Shown in pieces: positions 6,384 to 12,137 of a DNA stretch of 12,137 bases. The stretch is from Roseburia sp. (GTDB lineage: Bacteria > Bacillota > Clostridia > Lachnospirales > Lachnospiraceae): NCBI GenBank assembly GCA_030844625.1, contig JAUUNJ010000044.1:1-12137 (forward strand). Direction: 5' to 3'. The notes under the pieces were generated by a model. The model was given only the letters and a program-made list of their open reading frames with translations, ran no database searches and was not told the DNA's origin. The stretch's first letter is position 1; each line of letters opens with the position of its first letter. The position numbers and the translations under genes were made by a program.

Positions 6384-7373
6384 TTAATTATCACATTGAT
6401 TCTTTCTATTAATCCATTCCGTGGAAGCGTCCATAGCCGTACGGCAGGCATTGGTCTGATCCAGAGAATTCAGCATGACAAAATCGTGAATGATTCCCTG
6501 AATCCGCAAGGCAGTAACTTTTACTCCTGCACAGCGGAGCTTTTCTCCGAAAGCTTCACCTTCACTGCGTAAAACATCTGCCTGACCGTTAATTATCATA
6601 GTTTCAGGCAGATTTTTAAGACATTTTTTATCTGCACGGAGTGGAGATGCGGTGATTTGATTCCTATCAGCTTCGCTGGTTGTATACTGATCCCAGAACC
6701 ATTGCATTCCTGCGCGGTAAAGATAATAATTAACAGCAAACTGTCGATAGGAAGGTGTGTTAAAGCAGGCGTTTGTCACTGGATAATATAAGAGTTGTTT
6801 CTGGATTTTGGGACCACAGCGCACTTCTGACATAAGCGCCATGGCAATTGCCATATTTCCCCCAACGCTGTCGCCGGCAACAGTCAGTGTATTGCGGTTT
6901 ATGGAACTAATGTCCAATTTACAATTTGTAAGAGTGTAATTTCCTTCTATAATTTCCCAAATATGTGAAAGAAGAAAATAACATTGTTCAATAGCTACTG
7001 GATATTTTGCTTCCGGTGACCGGGTATATTCAGGAAAGATAATAAGGGAATTGGTTCGGGCAGCCAGTTCCCTGACAAGTTTTTCGTGGGTATGAAAGCT
7101 GCCAAAGACCCAGCCGGCACCGTGAATATAAAGAATTACATTTTGAATGGATACAAAGGATTTTGGTGTAACGAAATAGACGGGTATTCGTCCCCAGGTA
7201 GTTTCAACTTTGGTGCTGCATATATTGGCAGGATATTTGTATACAGGAGTGTCTTGCGCTTTTTCCAATATCATTCTTCCCTGTTTTGGAGGTAATTGAA
7301 AAATCAGTGGTGGGATGGAACTTTGATTGCAGACAATTTCAGCGGCGGGTTCCAATGGAACGCATCGTTTCAT
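6384..7373 (-). CDS. HSL-family alpha/beta hydrolase (esterase/lipase)
   Basis: A 329-residue protein of the hormone-sensitive lipase type (alpha/beta hydrolase fold-3). The oxyanion-hole motif is HGAGW at 84-88. The nucleophile elbow is GDSVGG at 167-172 with Ser169. Asp266 (GQADVL) and His296 (GIIHDF) complete the catalytic triad, so the enzyme should be active on short- to medium-chain esters or acetylated compounds; the natural substrate cannot be told. There is no signal peptide, so it is cytoplasmic. The variable first 75 residues fit the cap region of this family. The ATG at 7373 is preceded by GAGGC (7385-7381), a modest ribosome binding site. A perfect inverted repeat lies immediately upstream and may be its operator. 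The gene stands alone, convergent with the oxidoreductase and divergent from the sigma factor. Confidence 0.92.
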   Translation of the reverse strand: MKRCVPLEPAAEIVCNQSSIPPLIFQLPPKQGRMILEKAQDTPVYKYPANICSTKVETTWGRIPVYFVTPKSFVSIQNVILYIHGAGWVFGSFHTHEKLVRELAARTNSLIIFPEYTRSPEAKYPVAIEQCYFLLSHIWEIIEGNYTLTNCKLDISSINRNTLTVAGDSVGGNMAIAMALMSEVRCGPKIQKQLLYYPVTNACFNTPSYRQFAVNYYLYRAGMQWFWDQYTTSEADRNQITASPLRADKKCLKNLPETMIINGQADVLRSEGEAFGEKLRCAGVKVTALRIQGIIHDFVMLNSLDQTNACRTAMDASTEWINRKNQCDN

Positions 7374-7384
7374 ATAATTTGCCT

Positions 7385-7414
7385 CATATTTTAATGATTC
7401 ATTATTAAAATATG
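7385..7414. promoter_or_regulatory. Perfect 11-bp inverted repeat, probable operator
   Basis: CATATTTTAAT (7385-7395) and ATTAAAATATG (7404-7414) are perfect complements around an 8-nt centre. The element begins 12 nt upstream of the esterase start and touches its GAGGC ribosome binding site. No T-run follows on either strand, so it is not a terminator. A binding site for a dimeric repressor, or an mRNA hairpin affecting esterase translation, would fit. Confidence 0.45.
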
Positions 7415-7519
7415 CATAATACCTTATTTTAGAAGATTGGACATAAAAGTACTGCTATTCCCTTTTATAATATTAAAAAAAAGTGTGATATTTTGTTTCG
7501 CAGAATTGTTGTTATAATA

Positions 7520-7531
7520 GAAAGGCCTTTC
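7520..7531. promoter_or_regulatory. 12-bp perfect palindrome after a TATAAT box
   Basis: GAAAGGCCTTTC reads the same on both strands. It lies 2 nt after TATAAT (7513-7518) and 9 nt before the AGGAGG of the sigma gene. If that TATAAT is a true -10 box, the transcription start falls inside the palindrome. No good -35 box matches it, and a palindrome of this length is expected a few times by chance in a window this size. Confidence 0.25.
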
Positions 7532-7555
7532 AATTATGCAAGGAGGAGTAACAAG

Positions 7556-8044
7556 GTGGACCGATTAGAATACATAAGAGTTGTAGATGCATATGCAAAT
7601 ACTGTATATAGAATTGCATATAGCTATTGTAAAAATAAAAGTGATGCAGAAGATATTGTGCAGAACGTGTTTTTGAAACTGTTACAGTCTGATGTTAAAT
7701 TTCAGGATGAAGAGCATATAAGAAAGTGGCTGATCAGAGTGGCTGCCAACGAAACAAAAAACTTGTGTAAGTCATTTTGGAAGAAGAGAATGGTTCCCTT
7801 GGAAAATTCCGATGTCACACCACAATACCAGTTTAATTCCAAAGAAAACAGTGATTTGTATGATACGGTAATGGAACTTCCCTATAAGTACAGAATCGTA
7901 GTTCATTTATATTATTATGAAGACTATTCTGTAAAGGAAATAGCGGAAATTTTGAATATAAAAGAAACCACAGTACAGACACAGCTTATGAGAGCAAGGA
8001 AGAAACTAAAAGTAAAATTAAAGGAGGTTTGGCAAAATGAGTAA
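7556..8044 (+). CDS. ECF-type RNA polymerase sigma factor
   Basis: A 162-residue group IV sigma-70 protein. Region 2 covers residues 8-72 (VYRIAYSYCKNKSDAEDIVQ, then FLKLL and HIRKWLIRVAANE) for core binding and -10 recognition. Region 4 covers about 107-157 (LPYKYRIVVHLYYYEDYSVK, then EIAEILNIKETTVQTQLMRA) with a helix-turn-helix for -35 recognition. Regions 1 and 3 are absent, as usual for ECF sigmas. The GTG at 7556 is the likely start because AGGAGG at 7541-7546 lies 9 nt upstream; an in-frame TTG at 7493 would add 21 unrelated residues across the palindrome and ribosome binding site. The stop overlaps the start of the next gene by 8 nt, the typical layout of a sigma and its anti-sigma. 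TATAAT boxes at 7466 and 7513 lack matching -35 boxes, so its promoter is undetermined. Confidence 0.93.
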   Translation: MDRLEYIRVVDAYANTVYRIAYSYCKNKSDAEDIVQNVFLKLLQSDVKFQDEEHIRKWLIRVAANETKNLCKSFWKKRMVPLENSDVTPQYQFNSKENSDLYDTVMELPYKYRIVVHLYYYEDYSVKEIAEILNIKETTVQTQLMRARKKLKVKLKEVWQNE

Positions 8045-8582
8045 TAAAAAATTATATAAGGACACCTTTGATAAAATAACTATGTCAGAGGAAAGGTTCG
8101 GAAAGGTGAGAAATATGAGTGCTGATGAAAATAAAATAAAGAGAAAGATAAACTTTCGGTTTGCAACAGTGTTAGCGGTATTGGCAGTAGTTTTTGCCCT
8201 GAGTAATGGGATTGCATATGCGGCTTCAGGAAGTACATTAGTTGACAAAGCTGTTGATATATATTACGCAAAAGTCAAGGATGTTTATCTTGATGGGAAA
8301 AAGCAAAATTCAGGCATTATTGATAAGGATGGACATTATAAGTTTGTGTATGAAGATGGAAGCAGTTCTGAAGTTGATGTTTTTTATGCGTATATCGCTG
8401 AAATAAAAGAAATCGATGGAAAAGTTTATATGATTATAGGCGATAATGTGAAAAAAATTGATATCACCGATGATTTCAAGGATGGCGTAGCGGAGGTCGA
8501 AGTTGAATATGAGGGCAAGTGTTATCAATATACGGTTGAAGGTTCTGTTGAAGACAATGATATTAGTATCTGTAAAAAGTAA
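8037..8582 (+). CDS. Probable membrane anti-sigma factor
   Basis: A 181-residue single-pass membrane protein. The cytoplasmic N-terminus (1-41) carries YKDTFDKITMSEERFGKVRN, which resembles the sigma-binding segment of many clostridial anti-sigma factors. The membrane helix is at about 42-63 (FATVLAVLAVVFALSNGIAY). The outer part (64-181) is rich in Asp, Lys and short beta-strand patterns and has no domain I recognise. No zinc-binding HxxxCxxC motif is present, so it is not a ZAS-type anti-sigma. The role rests mainly on context: the ATG overlaps the sigma stop by 8 nt with AAAGGAGG (8021-8028) inside the sigma gene, implying coupled, stoichiometric synthesis. It would hold the sigma factor at the membrane until an outside signal, probably by proteolysis. 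Function is inferred, and a secreted-domain protein of unknown job remains possible. Confidence 0.72.
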   Translation: MSNKKLYKDTFDKITMSEERFGKVRNMSADENKIKRKINFRFATVLAVLAVVFALSNGIAYAASGSTLVDKAVDIYYAKVKDVYLDGKKQNSGIIDKDGHYKFVYEDGSSSEVDVFYAYIAEIKEIDGKVYMIIGDNVKKIDITDDFKDGVAEVEVEYEGKCYQYTVEGSVEDNDISICKK

Positions 8583-8599
8583 AAAAAGATGATGAAAAT

Positions 8600-8642
8600 C
8601 AAAGCGGTCAGTCACTAAAAATATGGTGATTGACCGTTTTTT
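8600..8642 (+). terminator. Intrinsic terminator after the sigma/anti-sigma pair
   Basis: CGGTCAGTCAC (8604-8614) pairs with GTGATTGACCG (8625-8635), with one G-T wobble and a 10-nt loop. Flanking A and T bases extend the stem by about four pairs, and T7 covers 8636-8642. It isolates the sigma operon from the surface-protein genes. The following 119 nt up to 8761 are very A/T-rich and hold no gene. They contain TATAAT at 8734-8739 with TTGAAC only 14 nt upstream, so no convincing promoter was assigned. Confidence 0.92.
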
Positions 8643-8760
8643 ATATGTAATTATGCAAAAGATGATTTGTGAACTTTTTGCGAATAATATAAAAGTTTAA
8701 AGTTTGTTTAAGGTTGAACTCATATACTAAATTTATAATTTAAAAGAAATAAAATATTTG

Positions 8761-8776
8761 GAAAGGTTTGGTACAA
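8761..8776 (+). repeat. 16-nt leader motif, copy 2
   Basis: GAAAGGTTTGGTACAA, identical to 2986-3001 and at the same 13-nt distance from GAAAGG to the ATG, here the start of the beta-helix lipoprotein. The upstream bases are also alike (a run of A and T ending in TG). It probably includes the ribosome binding site. Confidence 0.6.
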
Positions 8777-8779
8777 AAT

Positions 8780-10678
8780 ATGAATAAAAAATGTTTAGCA
8801 ATGATATTGATAGTGCTTATGGTATTGTCATTATTAAGTGCATGTGGCAAAGAGGATAATTCCACATCTGACAGCAATACCATATATGGAGAGGTAAGTG
8901 AAATTGGAGACAATGTGATTACCATTCAAGTTTCAAAAGATGGGGATAAGCACTCCATGCTGGAACTGACAGGGGAAGAGCAGGAAATAAAAATTACGGA
9001 TAGCACAGTTATAAAGAAACAGCAAATGGGCGGACCGGGAGGCGGAAAAATGGGAAATCCGCAAGAACAGGCAAGTGGTAACAATGATCAGGGAAATCCT
9101 CCGGAGGTGCCAAATGGTGAGCAGCAGAGTGGCAATGATCAGGGAAATCCACCACAAATGCCCGAAGGAGAAAGTAATAAAGGCAATGAAAGACCACAGG
9201 ACATGCCGGAAGGTGAAAGTATGAATATGCCGGAGGCTGAAGAAATTACACTGGAGGATATTTCAGAAGGAGATACAGTTTCTATAACTCTTGATGATGA
9301 GGGTAATGCAAAGGAGATAACGGTTATATCAATGGGAAGTGGACAGCAACCGGAAGGAGACCAGGCAACAGGAGTGGACAGCTATACGGCAGTTAAGGAA
9401 TACACATCAGATACGACTGTGGATGGAGAATCTTTTACTTCTACAGGAACAGATGAAAATGCAATTCACGTCAGTGGCGGAACAACCACATTGAAAAATA
9501 TAGATGTTACAAGAACCTCCTCAGACAGCACAGGCGGAGACAACTCCAGTTTTTATGGAGTTGGAGCCGCAGTGCTTACAACAAACGGTACTTCCTATAT
9601 AAGCAACAGCAAAATAACAACGAACGCAGCAGGTGGGGCGGGAATTTTTTCATACAATACAGGTACGGTTTATGCATTAGATACCACTATAAAAACCCAA
9701 CAGAGTACATCCGGTGGACTTCATGTGGCAGGTGGAGGAACTTTATATGCATGGGACATAAATATAGAAACCAGTGGACAGTCATCAGCAGCCATAAGAA
9801 GTGACAGAGGCGGTGGAAAAATGGTAGTAGATGGAGGAACCTATATTTCTAATGGAATAGGCTCTCCCGCAATTTACAGTACAGCAGATGTGATAGTGAA
9901 TAATGCAGAATTAACAGCAAATAGTTCAGAGGCAGTCTGTATAGAAGGGCTTAATTCCATTCACTTATTTAATTCAAATCTTACGGGCAATATGAACGAT
10001 GACAGCCAGAATGACTGTACATGGAACGTAATACTGTATCAGAGTATGTCTGGAGATTCAGAGATAGGAAACAGCACATTTGAAATGAATGGCGGAACAC
10101 TTAAGGCAAAGAATGGAGGGATGTTTTATACAACAAATACAGAATCAACAATCACATTGAAAAATGTTGATATTTCTTATGCAAGTGACAGCGAATTTTT
10201 CTTAAGATGCACAGGAAACAACAATCAGAGGGGCTGGGGCACATCAGGCTCTAATGGAGCAGATTGCTTATTTACGGCAATTAATCAAAAAATGGAAGGA
10301 GATATAATATGGGACAGTATTAGTAAACTTGATTTTTATATGACAGACAAGAGTACATTGAAAGGTGCGTTTAAGGATGATGAGACATATGCCGGTGATG
10401 GAGGAGACGGATACTGCAATGTATATATCGAAAAAGGAAGCACATGGACAGTAACAGGAGACAGTACGATAAATAACCTTTTTAATGCAGGGACAATCCA
10501 GGATGCTCAGGGGAATACAGTTACGATTAAGGGAACTGACGGAACAGTTTATGTAAAAGGAAACAGTAATTATACAATTACCGTGGATTCATATGACACC
10601 GGTGTTGAGTTATCAGGAGCTTCGTCTGCAGCAAGCTGGTCAGAATACAAGGTGGAAAAACCATCGGAGTTAAGTTAG
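8780..10678 (+). CDS. Surface lipoprotein with right-handed beta-helix
   Basis: A 632-residue lipoprotein. The signal peptide ends in the lipobox LLSAC, with Cys22 as the lipidated residue. Residues 35-80 (IYGEVSEIGDNVITIQVS and onward) and 155-183 (ITLEDISEGDTVSITLDDEG and onward) look like two halves of one DUF5666-like beta-barrel domain. Between them lies a Gly/Pro/Asn/Gln/Glu-rich insert with PPEVPNGE, PPQMPEGE and DMPEGE repeats. From about 205 to 615 the sequence is a parallel beta-helix: repeated G-G-T, N-N-A and AAIRSDRGGG-type turns with alternating short strands. This family is widespread in gut Firmicutes and has no assigned function; cell-surface adhesion or polysaccharide binding is plausible. 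The ATG at 8780 is chosen because the signal peptide begins there; an upstream TTG at 8768 is in frame but unlikely. The next gene begins 83 nt later with no terminator between. Confidence 0.85.
   Translation: MNKKCLAMILIVLMVLSLLSACGKEDNSTSDSNTIYGEVSEIGDNVITIQVSKDGDKHSMLELTGEEQEIKITDSTVIKKQQMGGPGGGKMGNPQEQASGNNDQGNPPEVPNGEQQSGNDQGNPPQMPEGESNKGNERPQDMPEGESMNMPEAEEITLEDISEGDTVSITLDDEGNAKEITVISMGSGQQPEGDQATGVDSYTAVKEYTSDTTVDGESFTSTGTDENAIHVSGGTTTLKNIDVTRTSSDSTGGDNSSFYGVGAAVLTTNGTSYISNSKITTNAAGGAGIFSYNTGTVYALDTTIKTQQSTSGGLHVAGGGTLYAWDINIETSGQSSAAIRSDRGGGKMVVDGGTYISNGIGSPAIYSTADVIVNNAELTANSSEAVCIEGLNSIHLFNSNLTGNMNDDSQNDCTWNVILYQSMSGDSEIGNSTFEMNGGTLKAKNGGMFYTTNTESTITLKNVDISYASDSEFFLRCTGNNNQRGWGTSGSNGADCLFTAINQKMEGDIIWDSISKLDFYMTDKSTLKGAFKDDETYAGDGGDGYCNVYIEKGSTWTVTGDSTINNLFNAGTIQDAQGNTVTIKGTDGTVYVKGNSNYTITVDSYDTGVELSGASSAASWSEYKVEKPSELS
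9082..9150 (+). repeat. In-frame direct repeat, 51-nt period, in the lipoprotein insert
   Basis: CAATGATCAGGGAAATCC occurs at 9082-9099 and 9133-9150, exactly 51 nt (17 codons) apart. It encodes the DQGNPP units of the low-complexity insert. Slippage or unequal recombination here would change the insert length by whole codons and keep the frame. Confidence 0.75.
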
Positions 10679-10761
10679 GAGGAGATATTTTATATTGAAC
10701 AAATGAAAAGGAAATAAAAGGATCGGAACAAATATTATATTATGTGATGAAATGGAGGATT

Positions 10762-12137
10762 ATGTATAAGAGAAGAAAGATTACGGCGGTCTTAATAGTA
10801 TTAATAATTACTATTACATCAGTATCCTATACACCGGTTACTGCAAGTGCAGCCGTTAAAGGATCAAAAATAAAAAAGACAAAGCGTTATACTATAAGCA
10901 GGATATCAGGAATATATTCATCAACGATTAAGGTAAAGGTTAAGGCAAAAAAGGGCTATAAAATTTATTACACTACTACAGGAAAACTGAAAAAGAGCAA
11001 AGTAATAAAAAGCACAAAGAGTAAGACATTCAACATTAAGAAGACTACTACTCTTTCAATATACGTTGTAAAAAAATCTGCAAAAATAACGAAAAAGAAG
11101 CTGAAGAAAGTATCTAAAAAGAAGAAAGGAAAGTATTTTGTTCAATACAGATATACAATAAAGAAAGGTACATCAATATCAGATACTACCGAATCAACTA
11201 CAGGTAATACTTCTGGCAGTACAAGTGAAACTCCGACTTCTAATGTGACAACAATTTCAGAGGAACAGATGCAGGCTCAGGATAAGATAAACAATATAAC
11301 AGAGCAGGTTAGTACGGATGCAGAGGAAATAACAACACAGGTACCATCAAAAATAGAGTCAGATACAGCATCTGTTAAACTGACGAAAGATGGTATATCA
11401 ACTAATAATGTGGATAGTGATGCCATTACCTATGAAAGCGGAGACACATTGTCAATACTGACAATTGATAAGGCAGGAACCTATGTCTTATCAGGTGGGA
11501 CAGCAGAAGATCCGATTAAGAATCTGGAGATAATAGTAGCAAAGAATATATCAGATGAAGTAAATTTAATTTGGGATAATCTTATAATTGATAATAGCCA
11601 ACTAGGCACTGTAAAAGGGCAGGATGTTCCGGTGTTTTCTGTGGGAAAATCTACACCGGCAGTTAACATTACTTTGAGAGGACAATCTGTTTTTACCGGT
11701 AATGGTAGTTATACCGAAGCTCCTGCGTCAGCTATCATATCTGCTGATAATGCAGGAACAACATTAACATTTTCGGCATATGAAGGTGATAGTACAGCAT
11801 CTCTTACGGTTGTTGATTCCATGGCATCATCTACAGATTTTGGAACAAATGATCCAAGCGATGGAATTTACTCTAAAGGAACATTAATAATGAACAGTGG
11901 AATCTATAATGTAAGCGTTAATGGAGATTGTCTTAAGGGTACTGGCAAAAACGGTCAGGGCGGTATTGTAATAAATGGAGGAAGTTATACATTACGGTCT
12001 AATCTTAGTAATGCCCTGAAATCAAAGAATGGAAATATAATGGTTAATGAAGGTAATATTAACAGTACATATACAAAAGAAGATGGAATAAATGCAAAGA
12101 ACTATGCCGTTATCATAACAGGAGGAGACATTACGAT
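10762..12137 (+). CDS. Secreted protein: lysine-rich CHB_HEX_C-like domain plus Cthe_2159-type beta-helix (3' end cut)
   Basis: The frame stays open for 458 codons to the window end. A signal peptide occupies residues 1-30 (cleavage near TASA-AV). Residues 33-135 resemble the chitobiase C-terminal-like fold (GIYSSTIKVKV, then YKIYYTTTG, then TTTLSIYVV), here packed with 35 lysines and no Asp or Glu. A Ser/Thr linker (136-165) follows. From about 200 the sequence fits the Cthe_2159-type carbohydrate-binding beta-helix (PF14262): KAGTYVLSGG, LIWDNLIIDNS, SDGIYSKGTLIMNSG and TKEDGINAKN. The founding Clostridium thermocellum protein binds polygalacturonate; the ligand here is unknown. GGAGG at 10754-10758 lies only 3 nt before the ATG, unusually close. 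An in-frame ATG at 10747 would give five extra residues but has no ribosome binding site of its own. It is probably cotranscribed with the lipoprotein gene. Confidence 0.85.
   Translation, partial: MYKRRKITAVLIVLIITITSVSYTPVTASAAVKGSKIKKTKRYTISRISGIYSSTIKVKVKAKKGYKIYYTTTGKLKKSKVIKSTKSKTFNIKKTTTLSIYVVKKSAKITKKKLKKVSKKKKGKYFVQYRYTIKKGTSISDTTESTTGNTSGSTSETPTSNVTTISEEQMQAQDKINNITEQVSTDAEEITTQVPSKIESDTASVKLTKDGISTNNVDSDAITYESGDTLSILTIDKAGTYVLSGGTAEDPIKNLEIIVAKNISDEVNLIWDNLIIDNSQLGTVKGQDVPVFSVGKSTPAVNITLRGQSVFTGNGSYTEAPASAIISADNAGTTLTFSAYEGDSTASLTVVDSMASSTDFGTNDPSDGIYSKGTLIMNSGIYNVSVNGDCLKGTGKNGQGGIVINGGSYTLRSNLSNALKSKNGNIMVNEGNINSTYTKEDGINAKNYAVIITGGDIT

Noticed and set aside
8692..8705. Tandem heptamer AAAGTTT upstream of the lipoprotein as an activator site
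   Set aside because: Only two copies in a very A/T-rich stretch, with a 7-nt period that does not fit helical spacing; chance is a good explanation.
8670..8720. Two TGAACT hexamers 45 nt apart as -35 boxes for the ECF sigma
   Set aside because: No matching -10 motif follows either, and the sigma gene's own upstream region lacks the hexamer, so autoregulation gives no support.
10677..10706. AGGAGGAG followed by TTG and a stop after three codons, as a small gene or leader peptide
   Set aside because: Three codons (M-N-K) is too short to support; it may be a relic of an earlier start site.
10747..10761. Alternative start ATG at 10747 for the last gene
   Set aside because: It has no ribosome binding site and adds MKWRI before a complete signal peptide; it cannot be excluded because GGAGG is only 3 nt from the preferred ATG.

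Overview
The window looks like chromosome from a low-GC Gram-positive anaerobe, most likely a Lachnospiraceae-type Clostridium. The pointers are the A/T-rich codon use, strong AGGAGG ribosome binding sites, GTG starts, a Gram-positive lipobox and protein families typical of gut Firmicutes. This placement is inference; there is no rRNA or other marker. I see no tRNA, rRNA, CRISPR array, insertion sequence, integrase or attachment site. Every gap between genes is under 300 bases.

Left part (1-1316): the 3' part of a sensor histidine kinase cut by the window edge, then an HD-domain phosphohydrolase that probably has its own promoter overlapping the kinase stop codon.

Middle (1385-4912): a three-gene module of an SPFH-domain protein with four C-terminal zinc ribbons, a membrane-anchored double zinc-ribbon protein, and a secreted, membrane-anchored TPM-domain protein. 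It corresponds to Bacillus subtilis YdjI, YdjG and YdjH, which connect the phage-shock protein PspA to the membrane, but the order here is I-G-H and no pspA is present. A good sigma-A type promoter precedes it. A hairpin followed by a T-run lies between its first two genes and may act as an attenuator. An FAD/Rieske fusion oxidoreductase follows (4989-6296) and ends at a strong terminator.

Right part: a minus-strand HSL-family esterase (6384-7373) faces the oxidoreductase and diverges from an ECF-type sigma factor. The intergenic region between esterase and sigma factor holds a perfect 11-bp inverted repeat and a 12-bp palindrome. The sigma factor overlaps a probable membrane anti-sigma factor by 8 nt, and the pair ends in a strong terminator. 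After it come two large secreted proteins: a beta-helix lipoprotein with a repetitive insert inside its N-terminal domain, and a protein with a lysine-saturated domain and a Cthe_2159-type carbohydrate-binding beta-helix that runs off the window. The two surface proteins are probably one operon. Whether the sigma factor controls them is unproven.

The most unusual points are the four-ribbon SPFH protein and its module, the internal hairpin, an identical 16-nt leader before two unrelated genes, the roughly 100-residue domain with 35 lysines and no acidic residue, and the split N-terminal domain of the lipoprotein.
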